Shown in pieces: positions 46,462 through 58,524 of a DNA stretch of 64,000 nt. Each line of letters starts with the position of its first letter. Positions within the stretch are counted from its first letter, which is position 1. The DNA comes from Rhytidiadelphus loreus (lineage: Eukaryota > Streptophyta > Bryopsida > Hypnales > Hylocomiaceae): NCBI GenBank assembly GCA_947034895.1, contig OX344764.1, positions 44,745,348 to 44,809,347 of the forward strand, given 5' to 3'. The notes under the pieces were generated by a model. The model made no database searches and was not told where the DNA came from. It saw only the letters and a program-made list of their open reading frames with translations. Position numbers and translations under genes: made by a program.

Positions 46462-49400
46462 ATGGCGACCAAGGTGACCTCGACGCCCGAGGGGCAATCC
46501 TTGAAGCCGACAGCCCCGATGGCCACTCCCGTCGCAGCTCCGATCGCTCCATTGTCGTCCTTGCAATGGGATTCCTTCGTGTCTTCCGTGAAGAATTTCA
46601 AGTTGAAGACGAAGCAGCAGGAGCTTCTTCTCCGCATCGCTATCCTAGTGCTCATCTACATTCTGGCTTTCGCGACACGGCTCTTCAGCGTTCTGCGTTA
46701 CGAGAGCGTCATCCACGAGTTCGATCCCTACTTCAATTACCGCACCACGCTCTACTTAACAGAGAAGGGCTTCTACGAGTTTTGGAATTGGTTTGACTAC
46801 GAGAGTTGGTACCCTCTGGGCCGCATTGTCGGCGGCACGCTCTACCCGGGACTCATGGTCACGGCTGCGCTCATCTACTGGACCTTACGGTTCTTCAGCA
46901 TTATGGTGCACATCAAGGACGTGTGCGTGCTGACGGCGCCTTTCTTCGCGTCGAACACCGCCATGGTGGCGTACTTCTTCGGCACGGAGCTCCGGGATCG
47001 GGGCACGGGGCTTGTGGCGGCCATTTTACTAGCGATTTGCCCTGGGTACATCTCAAGGTCGGTGGCAGGCTCGTACGATAACGAAGCGGTGGCGATTTTC
47101 GCTCTCTTGCTCACGTTTTACTTGTTTGTGAAGGCGGTGAACACGGGCTCCCTGGCGTGGTCGCTGGCTTCGGCGTTCGGGTATTTCTACATGGTGTCTG
47201 CGTGGGGAGGGTATATCTTCATTATTAACCTCTTGCCGATTTATGTGTTGGCGCTCTTGGTGACTGGAAGATACTCCCTGCGTCTGTATATCGCATACAA
47301 CACCGTGTATATTATCGGCATGCTACTGGCGATGCAGATTCGGTTCGTTGGTTACCAGCACGTGCAGTCCGGGGAGCATATGGCGGCAATGGGAGTCTTC
47401 TTCTTAATGCAGGTATGAATTCTATGCTTCTCTTATTGAGCAACCAGTCTTGTTTTATTGTATGGGGGAGCACAGATGTTTTACACTATTAGGGTTTAAC
47501 GTTTCCCGGTTTCAAATTTTGATTTTTGAGCTGCGAGATCCTTGGAATAGCAGGTATTTTCCAGTCTATCCAATAGTTGATTCTACCTTATAACCTGGTT
47601 ATTGCAGAGATAGTTTCTAACAAGCTACATTATTGCCACTCCAACTCACTTATTATTGTTCATATATTATTGTTGAGGATATAATTTGCGTTACTCTAAG
47701 CATTTTTAACATATGTAGGAGACTAGGAGTGTGATTTTCGGGCAATCAGTATTGAGCTGTGGAGAGGTGATTTTGGGTACAAGAACCAAATCTGTTTTAT
47801 GCAATTTCAAAGTGGGAGGTTTGTAGACCACTATAAGTGACAGTAGACAACCCTGTTTCCATCCAAAGGTCAGTGGCCTTAGACATTATGCCAATTCATG
47901 CTTACACTTCTGGCTAAGTTGTACAACTATGTCTGAATTGACGAGTTGTTGTTGGTAACAGGGCTCAGTATAGGAGACGAGATCAAATTCCTAACGGTTC
48001 TAGTATGCTCGACCTTTGTGTCTTGATCACAGCTGTTAGGTCCTCTCAAAATTTGCTTATGGAGAGCCATTTCAGAGGTCAAAAGCTAATTTTTATTTGC
48101 ATTACGGAGGATGGATCGGGTTGATAAATAACACTTCGTAAAGCACCAACCCCAACCAAGTGGGCTCAATTTCTCCCCTAGTAATCACCCACTTCATTCT
48201 CTCAGCCTTAAGAGACGTGAATGCAGAGTATATGAAAGTTGGAAATAGTTAAGTATGCCCGTTTCTTAGACCTTTTTTTTCTTTGTCTGACAAATCTCTC
48301 GTTGTATTGATTATTTTCTGTACGAGTTCGATTCAGCAATGTTTCACTAATTCACCGATAGTGTTGACTTGATGTACTTATGTAGCTCTTGGAAAGTACA
48401 TGGAGCATTGATCAAGTAATTTTATTGTGGCAGGTGTTTTACCTTGTAGAGCATGTGAAGAAACAGCTCGGTGACCCCAAATTATTCAAGGCGTTTCTAA
48501 GGGTCACAGTCACTCTGGCTGTGGGTGCGGGGGCTTTGGCTTTGATAGTGGGTTTGGCCACAGGCTATATCTCCCCGTGGACAGGACGATTCTACTCGCT
48601 TCTGGATCCAACGTACGCCAAGATCCACATTCCCATTATTGCTTCAGTTTCGGAGCACCAACCGACAGCGTGGTCATCTTTCATGTTTGATTTTCACATT
48701 CTCTTGATCCTCTTTCCAGCCGGTCTTTACTTCTGTTTCAAGAACTTGACCGATGGGATTATCTTTATCATAATCTATGGCATGACGAGTTTGTACTTTG
48801 CGGGCGTTATGGTGCGACTTATTCTGGTGGCCACTCCAGCCGTCTGCTTGATTAGTGCCATTGCAGTATCAGCTACGCTGAAGAATTTCTCTGTGTTGCT
48901 GAGGGAGAAGGCTCCAGTATACACTTCTACAAAGATCACAGCCAAGCAAAAAGCTTCAGCGAAGGTGATGCTCATCGAACCTCAATAGTCATTTTTGGCC
49001 AGAGGCTCATCCTCGCTAGCTATTGACTTATTGTTGTTTGTTTAGATGTATCCGACAGTCAGGTTGCATTCTAATGCCACTTTTTGTCTTCATAGGAGGT
49101 GTGATCCTCATCATGAGCGAAATCTTGTCTGAACTATTTTTCTTATTGATTGTCTAGAATAATTGTGCTGTTGACTTTTTGCTTTTTTCGCAAGTCTCGT
49201 TACTGATCCTTAAATTTGCATTGCAGACTGGGGCGGACCAGCCTTTACCCTTTCAGAAGGAAGGAGCCTTTCTGTTGCTCCTGGGCAGTCTATACCTATT
49301 GATCAACTTTGGTTTACACTGTACATGGGTCACTTCAGAGGCCTACTCCTCACCATCCATAGTGCTGGCAGCACGTCAGTCTAATGGTGAACGTGTGATC

Positions 49401-50546
49401 TTTGATGATTTTCGGGAGGCTTACTTTTGGCTTCAGCACAACACACCTCCGGATGCCAAGGTTATGTCCTGGTGGGATTACGGTTATCAGATTACTGCCA
49501 TGGGCAACCGAACAGTCATCGTGGACAATAATACGTGGAACAACACACACATCGCTACTGTTGGGCGTGCTATGGCTTCAAATGAGGATGATGCGTATGA
49601 GATTATGAAGGAGCTGGATGTTAACTATGTGCTGGTGGTTTTTGGGGGTATAACAGGCTATTCTTCTGATGATATCAACAAGTATGGACATCAGAACCTT
49701 ACTGTGTGACATATATAGACATCTTATGCAACTTTTCTCGGTGACCTACCATATAAATTACTACAGTAGTGATTGGCGCTTACTGTTATGACATACCAAT
49801 TTTCTTCATGCTTGCGATAGCCATAGAAGATGTCTGGATAAGGGTATGATCTTTATTGAAAGGTTCATCATGTTCTTCTGATGTATTTTCAGATTTCTCT
49901 GGATGGTTCGAATTGGATCTGGTGTGTTCCCTGTGATCCAAGAGGCTGACTACCTCAACAATGGCGAATATCGCATAGACAAGGACGCAGCGCCCAAAAT
50001 GCTTCAAAGTCTAATGTATGCGACTCCTCCTTTGATTTGTGCTGCTCATTTAGTACTTCGAACTTCATTTTTTAATAAGTCCAGATTAATTTGTACGACT
50101 TGTTTGTGGTACTGTTGTGCGGGAATTTACATCGTGTATTCAAATGAACTTAAGTGTGTAAAAATGTATGTTGTTTTTTGGGCCGCAGGTACAAGCTCTG
50201 TTACTACAGGTTTGGAGAAATGCATACAGATCATAGCAGACCCACCGGGTGAGTCCTCTAATCGTAGAATCATAGCCTCCTGATTGTTCTGCTCTTCATC
50301 CATCTCACATATTCTTACTACGGTTTTTCCTCAGCTTTGAGTTTTATGGTTTAGAGTATAGTGTCTTCATTACGAGGTTGTTAACGCAGCAAACACCATG
50401 GATGCCGTGATTGCAGATTTGACCGTGCCCGAGGCGTTGAGATTGGGAACAAGGAGTTTGAATTGAAGCATGTTGAAGAGGCTTTTACCACTGCAAATTG
50501 GATCGTGCGTATCTACAAAGTGAAACCTCCTGTGAATCGGCCATGA
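46462..50546 (+). CDS. STT3B: STT3B-type catalytic subunit of oligosaccharyltransferase, six exons
   Basis: STT3 is the membrane-embedded catalytic subunit that transfers the lipid-linked oligosaccharide to Asn in N-X-S/T sequons in the ER. The coding exons, from splice sites and phase, are 46462-47412, 48434-48964, 49227-49681, 49893-50015, 50189-50248 and 50417-50546; all joins keep frame. They give 749 residues, the usual length. After a variable N terminus the family block [20 protein letters not shown] begins. The first acidic catalytic motif is EFDPYFNYR (D88). SVSEHQP is at 388-394. The WWDYGYQ motif starts at 576, followed by [10 protein letters not shown] at 594-603. Many hydrophobic spans match a polytopic protein. 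The block [20 protein letters not shown] and the ending [14 protein letters not shown] resemble plant STT3B rather than STT3A. A family E MITE lies in the promoter. No defects were seen. Confidence 0.95.
47413..48433 (+). other. STT3B intron 1 (about 1 kb)
   Basis: The donor is CAG-GTATGA and the acceptor TTGTGGCAG. It is the longest intron of the gene. No gene or repeat with clear ends was seen inside. Confidence 0.85.
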
Positions 50547-51390
50547 TTCACGTCCACTTTACATCTCGTTTTCTGAGTGTAATCGATGGAGCTAGTTGAG
50601 CATGTGTAATTTTGTACATGCAACCCTGTTTGGGTTGAACAAGAGGTAGTGCAATGTCTGCGAGTCTATAATAGTGAGAACTGCTCTTTAATCTTCCTTG
50701 GCGGCCAGTTGAGGTGAATCGCAGCATATTTGAGAGAGTATCTAGTGTAGGACTACAGCAGCGACGGATATTTATGGATTAAAATGATTACTACTAAACT
50801 GCAGCTCAGGTTTGTTTTTTGAGAAATCTGATCATCTTGGTTGAAGCTGAATTTCATCAGATAAGACTTCCTGAGTCCAAGTCAGATCCTGGTTCCTTTG
50901 AACCTGAATGCTGGGTATAATAGGCTTCGAAACCTGATGCTGATGTGGCATCGTGTGTTTCGCTCCGGATTTAGCTTCAAATGCAATGTGGTTCACAATT
51001 TCAAACCATTCCGGACATTGAGTCAAGATTGTTTGCTTTTGGAATGGGATTTCTTGATCACTCCTGAGTCACACCTTGCGAGTGGCAGCGGATTCTTGGA
51101 AATTGAAGAACCCTGTGCTAATAAGCCAATTTTCGTATTCTGATTGGCAGTATTGTTGTATTGCAGTACTGATGAAAGGAAGTGCACCATAACAATCTTG
51201 AACTTCAGGGTTTGTTTCCCACCCGAGCTGGAAACTGTTGAAAATTGTTGAATTGAAGCTTACCCACGTACGAATCCTGCTGTAGTATAGATTGAAGCGC
51301 CACCTCAGAATGTATTAAGAATGGAGTATTACTTTGCAAGTATTTCATGACAGGGAAGGAGGGTTTTACACCTGGCTCATTTTGGTTTAG
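50547..51390. other. 3' flank of STT3B
   Basis: Probably includes the STT3B 3' UTR. The frames at 50898-51143 and 51441-51205 show no recognisable content. Confidence 0.4.
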
Positions 51391-51394
51391 GGCC

Positions 51395-51955
51395 ACATTA
51401 CACCTAGAACATGGGCCAATTTTTCTTGAGACCAATTGCACAAAATTGCAGCCCCTTTTGGGCTGGAGGTTGTCCTCAACTACTCATTAGAATAATATTA
51501 TAATGGGGTCAATTTCCCTAGATGTAAAGGCCTTGGGGTCAAGAAGCTAGGACAATTTAATAAAACCTAGAAAACAAAGAGAGATGGGCTAAAATTTTCA
51601 AGGCCACTTTACACCTAGAAACCAATCCAATTCCCCTTGAGGCCGATTGCACAACATCTAATGGTTTAGATTTGTTGAAAAAATATATATTTTATAAAAG
51701 AAACTTTTTTTAATTGAAATTTGACATTGGCCCTTAGACTGAGAATTTACCTCTGATTTTTGTTACACCCAATTTAGCAAGTTTAGGCCATGTCAAATCA
51801 TGGTTTGGGGGATGAAAAAATTTATTGCACCAAATTGACTTGGCCTCTAGGTGTAAAGGGGTTGGGACCCATTTTAGGATTTTGTTCAATCACAAATGTG
51901 GATTCTTTGCCTTTGACATAACAAATTGACCCGATCTCTAGGTGTAAAGCAACCC
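51395..51955. repeat. cluster of TTACACCTAGA words in both orientations
   Basis: TTACACCTAGA or its inverse occurs at about 51402, 51516 (one mismatch), 51607, 51845 and 51934. The flanks are also similar (AATTTTTCTTGAGACCAATTG at 51418 and AATTCCCCTTGAGGCCGATT at 51630; TGGCCTCTAGGTGTAAAGG at 51842). This looks like a stack of small elements or inverted duplications. It encodes no protein that I recognise. Confidence 0.55.
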
Positions 51956-52737
51956 GTGTCCTTGGGATCAATCAAGCACTCCATTTGCAATTGCTCCGAG
52001 AATTGCTCTCATCCTTTCAAGTGCTACTTATTCAATGTGTCAACATATATACCAACTTTTATTCATCCAATTTTCCTAGTTCTCTTCTTGATAACTTCTC
52101 ACTTGCATAATATGAATTTTAACAATTCTTTTGGGATGAAAGACTTTTTACACACTCCAACAATATGCATTTTGGTGGAGTATGATATTATGCAATAATT
52201 TTTTAGCTTACTATAGTTAATAATAGTGCTGCTTTGATAATGTAATATCGCATACATCAGTACAAGAAGCTCATGTATCTTCAATGCACATTTTGACTTA
52301 CTAGTACAATTAAAGTATTCGACTACTTTCATTTTTTCATATAGTAGATGAGATTTCAGAGTCATTAGGTCTTCAAGATCTTTGGAATTTTGAATTCAAT
52401 AAAGTAAAACAATCCAATGACCCCAAAGTAGACACTATTACAAGGGTTTTCAATAAGTGAGATTTGGGCCACAATCAATGTCATACCAACCAATAATAAA
52501 GTGATTAGTGACCTTTTAAGCTTTTTAGTGTGAATTATTTGTAAGAAGTGACTTTTTAAGGCATTCCATGTTAGAAAGTATTGTAATTGCTCTAAGTGAG
52601 TAACATGAGAATTATGGATATAGTTTTTTCAAATCTTGGGATAGTCTAGAGACTCTTTTTGGACCATGATGGGCAAAACATTTAAAAAATTCATAGCAAA
52701 TTCATACTTCGTCAAAAAATATAATTTCAATTGCTCT
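51956..52737. other. AT-rich intergenic DNA, nothing recognised
   Basis: Short frames only. Confidence 0.4.
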
Positions 52738-53048
52738 CACCACTACTAGAAAAACAGTGCCCAAATTAACAAAACATTAACAATTTTTTGTTAATTTGGG
52801 TACTACAACGTCCACTTTCACAAATTTTTGTTAACTGTGCCCTAATTAACAAAAAAATTTGTTGATTTGGATAGTGCAATTACCACATCAACAAAATTTT
52901 GTTAATTTTTTGGGAATCTTTTGGAATCTTTTAGAATCTTTAGAATTTTTTTAGAAATCTTAGAAATCTTCAAAAATCTTTAAGAATCTTCAATATACAA
53001 TGTAGATTTAAGAACAAAATAAGTACACAATTCGGTGTTTATTAAAGG

Positions 53049-53400
53049 CAGCAGACTTTAGGGGCAATTTTCACCTTGAAAAATTATTTTTTTCAAGAAA
53101 CTTTGGACTAATGAAAGTTGTAAAATTGATATATATTTCACCTCCAAATTTTTTTTTTAGATTTAGATCTTCTAATCAAAAGTTATGAACAAAAATCAGA
53201 GAGGGGTAAAAATGGACATTCTTTTTTATATTTTGAAACACCTTCTCTAATTTTTGTCCATAACTTTTAATTTAAAGATTTAAATCTTATACGGATTGTT
53301 GGAGGTGAAAGATGTTTTCATCTTAAAACTTTCATTAGTTCAAAGGATGTTTTGAAAATTTTATCTTCTAGGACAAAATTGCCACCAAAGTCTACTGACT
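53049..53400. repeat. long palindrome 1 inside the CACTA-like element
   Basis: The left arm (CAGCAGACTTTAGGGGCAAT ... AAAAGTTATGAACAAAAATC) is complementary, with scattered mismatches, to the right arm (TTTTTGTCCATAACTTTTAA ... AATTGCCACCAAAGTCTACT). The arms are about 165 bp and the turn is near 53220. Confidence 0.7.
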
Positions 53401-53571
53401 TTTAATGGGAAAAACATTAAAGAATAAAGTAAATAAAATTATATACCTCAACTCCAAATTCAAATATAAGTATATTTTAAATCTTTTTTTTCTTTAGAAG
53501 CCTTTGGAGTCTTAATTTTACAATGTAGATTTAAAAAAAAATTAAGTCATCACTAATCGATTTTCTAAAAA

Positions 53572-53925
53572 GTCAGCAGACTTAAAAGGCGATTCAGACC
53601 CAGTAAAAGAACTTTTTTGGAAAAACTTTGAACTTAAAAAAGTTGAAAAATTAAGTTATCTTTTGCCTCCAACAATTTTTTTGAGATTCGGACCTACCAA
53701 TAAAAAGTTATGGACGAAAATCAGAGAGGGAGTTTAAAATTTTTTTAAATAAATATTCATTTTCATCCCTCTCTGATTTTTGTTCATAACTTTTGATTGG
53801 TAGGTCCGAATCTCAAAAAAATTGTTGGAGGTGAAAGATAACTGGATTTGTCAACGTTTTCTAGTCTGAAGTTTATCCAAAAAATGTCTTTTACTAGGTC
53901 TGAATTTCTCCTAAAGTCTGCTGAC
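53572..53925. repeat. long palindrome 2 inside the CACTA-like element
   Basis: GTCAGCAGACTT on the left pairs with AAAGTCTGCTGAC on the right. The inner arms TTTGAGATTCGGACCTACCA and TGGTAGGTCCGAATCTCAAA are perfect. It is homologous to palindrome 1, so the unit was duplicated. The turn is near 53748. Confidence 0.75.
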
Positions 53926-54001
53926 TTTAAAAAAGAATGAAAAAAATCCGAAAAAACTATCTAAATGGATTTCTATTCCCTAAGTTATCAAACAACTTGA
54001 A

Positions 54002-54066
54002 AGGTTGGTGCCTTGGCAAGAGCCTTGGCCTCTAACCATGAGGTCCCGGGTACAAACCCCGGTGGC
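54002..54066 (+). other. tRNA-like segment (A-box and B-box like), not a functional tRNA
   Basis: GGTTGGTGCCTTGGCAAGAG resembles a D-arm. GGCCTC and GAGGTC can pair around the loop TAACCAT. CCCGGGTACAAACCCCGGTG resembles a T-arm with a B-box (one change from GGTTCAAACCC). The anticodon loop lacks U33 in this fold and no acceptor stem closes. It is probably tRNA-derived or SINE-like DNA captured by the element. Confidence 0.45.
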
Positions 54067-54393
54067 TTCATTTCCATGGTAGCCATTGCCATGTGGCAAT
54101 TGGCTAGGTTGCCACGTGGTAGTTGGATTGCTGGCCATGTGGCACTACCCTGGACGTTAAAAAATATATTTTATGAATTTTAAAAAAAATATTTAAAAAA
54201 AAATGTCCAAATTAACAAAAAAATCAACACTTTTTTGTTAGAAAATGAACACTTTTTTGTTAAGATTCAGGACTGTTTTGTTAAAAAATCAACACTTTTG
54301 TGTTCAAATCAACACGTCCAAATTAACAAAAAAAATCAACACTTTTGTGTTGAGTTTTGTTAATTTGGTCACTGTTTTTTTCTACTAGTGCAC

Positions 54394-55211
54394 TATTTTT
54401 CACACTTGTGCTTATGTGGAAAAAAATTGAAAAAATTGAACAATGGTATGAAGGAAACTTTTGATTACAATGAATTGTATTACCTTATCCCAATAAGTTC
54501 TAGGAAATTTTGGTTTGCATGATGACCAATATGTGATTTTTCCAAATCTTGAAAGTATATGATTAGATTTGGTACTTTGAAACATGCCATTTTATCAAAT
54601 GTGACCATATAAATTTGGCATTATCATGAATATCTTGAAGAATTAGTTAAAAGCAATCCATATAGAAACAACATAATGTATTATAACACATTAAAACTTT
54701 ACAATAGGTCTAGAGAGTACAATTTAGTGTTGTACATTATAATGTAAACCATATTTTTGAGTCCTCTACTTAGAAACATGGCTACAGGCTTTCAACTTCA
54801 AACTTCAATAAGATTTTCATTTTGAGATTCTTTTTATGTTATTGATAAGAGTAGAAAGACTCAAACTTGTGTTGATTTTCTTCATTTTAGTACTTCAATT
54901 CAAATTGAATACAAAACAATTTAACAATCAAAAACTCAAAATTGACATGAAGAATAAGAAGCTAGAATTGCCAAAATGCACTACATATTCAATTTCTACA
55001 TTCAATTTTCAACTATTATTTTAGAATTGGGGTCCCATTCCAAATCCAAAAATATTCTAAACAACTTGAATTTTTGTTTAATGATGTAGAAATGACATCA
55101 ATAAAGCTTGTGAAAATACGAATGAAATTCATCCAATATGCATTGTTTATATATATCATTTATAGGACAAATAAGCCATATCTTTTTTAGATTAACCCTT
55201 AAAAGACAAGT
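54394..55211. other. AT-rich intergenic DNA, nothing recognised
   Basis: Near 55193 AGATTAACCCTTAAAAGAC resembles a family D end, without a recognisable body. Confidence 0.35.
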
Positions 55212-55529
55212 TAGTCATTGTGGTAATCCATTCGGGGAGATTTCAGCTACTCGAGAGACTGTTTCAGGATTGTTCCCATTGCTGGGAACCAATTCTATAT
55301 AGTCAAAATATAATAATATTAAAAAAATTAAATTAAATTGTTAGTAAATACTAAAAATCAAATTAAATTTTTAGTAAAAATTAAAAATTAAAGTAAAATT
55401 TTAATTTATAAAAAATATATTAAAAAATTATACCTCACATAGCCATCTCTTGGCCATGTCAGATCAACGTTCCCACAGTTTGGAAACTCACAGTTTGTTA
55501 AAATGCAGAAATTTCCTCTAATGATTTGT
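55212..55529. mobile_element. MITE, family E copy 6
   Basis: Left: CCATTCGGGGAGATTTCAGC, then TACTCGAGAGACTGTTTCAGG. Right, inverted: TCATTAGAGGAAATTTCTGC. The centre contains CATCTCTTGGCCATGTCAGA as in the other copies. It is more AT-rich and diverged than they are. Confidence 0.55.
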
Positions 55530-56193
55530 TTTGGTACCATGTGAATTATTGACTTAAGAAAATGCAAAAGCACTAATTGGAAGTCAAACTACAATAGAAG
55601 ACCTTCCCTTTTTACACAAAATTTTTAGGACGAATAATTCTACTTTTATACCACATCGAGAGATTCTTTGTCATTCATCAATTAGAAAATGTCTTTGGTG
55701 TCAATTATGAATTAAATCATAAATTCTATTATAAAAAAACATAGACATTGTTGATATGAAAAAATGCACCCAAAGTTTCACTCATCTCTAAAACTCCCAA
55801 TTTGTGGAAAATCCAAGAACGTTCTTATTATTGCTAGATGATCAAATGCATATCTAAAAATAAGGATCTCTAGTTAGTTGTTTGGAAAAGAATACTATAG
55901 AATGACAAAATTAATTAGCTACTAAATACTAGGTAGATTCTTTAATTTTAATATCTACCAACTAAAAGTGAAAAATTAGAAATTCACTTTATAAAAATAG
56001 TTTGGAAAAATAGTTTGCCAGATTTTTTGACATCTATAATTGCTAAAATTAATTCTTCCAACCGCGAATGCCTTACAATTTTTATCAATACTCAAGAACA
56101 ATATTAATGTAAAAGTCATGAAACATTGTCTTCCATTTGAAACTCCTTTAGTTCTTATCTTGAAATGCATTTGGATTCTTATTTGATTATCAC
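55530..56193 (+). repeat. dispersed repeat after family E copy, then AT-rich DNA
   Basis: 55585-55690 (AAGACCTTCCCTTTTTACAC, CATCGAGAGATTCTTTG) matches 39690-39800. The rest shows no feature. Confidence 0.45.
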
Positions 56194-57123
56194 TTAATCC
56201 ATAAGTGCCCAAATGTGTTTTTCTTAAGAAAAAAAAGCATGGGCTTATAGCTATCCCCATTGAAGCAAACTGATTTGTTTTCAAAATCTAACCGTTTTGG
56301 ATGTTTAAAGAGCTTGCTTATTAGTATGCACACCAATTTTGAGTGCAAAATTGCATAAGAGTTGTGAGATTATAACAAGAGAAATGTACATTTTCTATTT
56401 TTAGTATGTTGCCCTTCCCCAAAATGTTTCAGAAATTTGCACATAAAAGTTTTTTGGGATTGGAGGTGACATGAACAACTACAAATTATGTTAGCACACT
56501 AAAATGCCCTTTCAAAAAACTTAATATCAGTTGAAAAGCTATTAAACTCATTACACAATCCATCTTGCAATTGTTGAGATGCAATTCTTTTAAATAAGTA
56601 TAAATCACAAATAACTTCAAATCAACACTTGCTTGTTTAAATTTTCAATTGTGAAAATCATGAAAACACTTTACTCTTTCCATTGGGACCATTTTCAAAG
56701 CAAATGGATAAGTACAAGTTTTTAGATGTCAAATCAAGTGAAATTACTCAGAGTTGGAAAATGAAGTAAAATTAGCAAGCTTTACTCTTTCACTAATGGA
56801 CATATATGGCTTTGGAGACCTCTCAACAATCAAATATGTACCTTTTTCAGTGAAAAATGAAAATTTTCAATAGTTAACCCTAAAAACTGCCCCCCTCCCA
56901 AATTTTAAAATGGTCAAATAAATTTAATTGCCCACTATAAAATGAGCGTGAAATTTCAGATCAACCATATTTGGTCGCCCAATACTAATAACAACACTAA
57001 TAAAAACGCAGGAATTTTGATAGAATTTTGTTGATTTAGTCACATTGTCTCGGTCACTATTCTATTGATTTCAACATAAATTTGTTAATTTCAACAGAAA
57101 TAACGTAGGCATTTAGGGATTAA
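56194..57123 (-). mobile_element. family C TTAA-bounded element, inverted copy
   Basis: TTAA lies at 56194-56197 and 57120-57123. It matches 44337-45167 on the opposite strand over its length, for example TTAGCACACTAAAATGCCCT and GTGACATGAACAACTACAAA. About 100 bp near 56985-57105 have no counterpart in the other copy and look like a small secondary insertion. Confidence 0.72.
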
Positions 57124-58524
57124 TTACTTGTTACCTCCAATCATCATATAGTTAGTGATACTACCCCAATACATTCAAAAGGAAAAAAGCTCAACTATCT
57201 TTATTCTTAGAGGCTCTATTGTACTAATTTTGTAGGTCCATCTCTTGGCCACACTAATCATAGTAGCCCATTAACAATAATGAAGGAATAAAAACAAGTT
57301 TTTGTAGACTTGAAGGACACCAAACTATCTACTCAAGAGTATATATATTTGATGTTTGACCCATGATTATCACAATTTAAAATAAAATACCAGCATTTCA
57401 ACCAAATTTTTGTACTAAAATCTAGATATTGAAGACATAAGATGTACTCAATCAAAACATAAGAGCTTAATATGATTTTGGTACATAGTCCAAATAAATC
57501 TTGGTGAAGTGTATTAGAATCTTCTTTCACTTGCATATAAATTCTAACAATTTTTTGGGATTAATAATAAAAGCTATACTTCATTGCTATTAGTAGCATT
57601 TATAGGTTCAGTTACCTTAGACATCTTCTTAATTAGGTATTCAAAGAATTTTAGTTTGGACAAGCTAAAATTGCAAAGTCTAACTTCTAAATTTACACTT
57701 GTAGAAAAGAGGTTATTGGATACCATTGAATATTACTAGAGTGGGTGCTCAAGGTCCATATTGGCATCAAGCTAATACCAAAATGGCTATTGGCCCCTAT
57801 GCTCTAGTACCATTTTTTGATGCCCAAAGATCACCCTTTCTATTAGTGTAAGTAAGCAATGGATTTAACACAAGTCCTATTAGTTCTTCAATATCTTTGA
57901 AATTTGCATTTAACCTCCACAAATCTATTTTTGTCAAATACTCACAAAACTATAAAAAAGAAGCATTCCTTGCTTATATTCTCCTCCCCCTCTCCAAACC
58001 CACAAAACTTTGTCTTTGAACTGCTTGGATCTTCTTAAATACAAGATTCCTTTGAAGTTTGATTGTTTCCCTATTTGAAAAAAATGACAATAACAAATAA
58101 TGATTGAATACTTCATTTTATTTTAGATACTCAACTTTCTCAAAATCTATATAAAAACCTATAGGGGCAAAAGGGAATACTAATGTCAAAAGTAATGCCA
58201 AGAAATCATCAATCGAGTTGATCACCAAAGTAATGTACTTGCCACACCAGATACTTAACATTTCCATTTCTTCCAACATCAGAATCTCCAAGTGATTACA
58301 TTATTGTGCATTGGTGCAAAGTGCTCATGTTTATTAATCTCTAATAATTTTATCTTGATCATCCTAGTACAGAACTACACAGAACTATAGGTATGAAGGA
58401 AGCCGCAAACTCAACCTATCTAGAGGTTCATAATAGAACAATGACAAGTTGGTGTTTAGTAAACCAATACCCAACACCAACACATTGGGCATCCAACACA
58501 AGTGAATGTAGCTCAAGTAGCTCT
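57124..58524. other. AT-rich DNA between the family C copy and the trihelix-LRR gene
   Basis: No gene or element with clear ends was found. The last part is probably the 3' UTR of the minus-strand gene that ends at 58525. Confidence 0.4.

Larger units (their letters stand above)
52741..54390. mobile_element. CACTA-like non-autonomous element, 1650 bp
   Basis: The ends are CACTACTAGAAAAACAGTG and, inverted, CACTAGTAGAAAAAAACAGT, both followed by CCAAATTAAC-type words. The 3-bp duplication CAC is present on both sides (52738-52740 and 54391-54393). AATTAACAAAA and TCAACACTTTTTTG words are repeated near both ends. Instead of a transposase the inside holds two long palindromes (53049-53400, 53572-53925) and a tRNA-like segment (54002-54066). 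Confidence 0.8.

Noticed and set aside
54002..54066. Functional tRNA gene
   Set aside because: No acceptor stem closes, U33 is missing in the best anticodon loop and the segment sits inside a transposable element.
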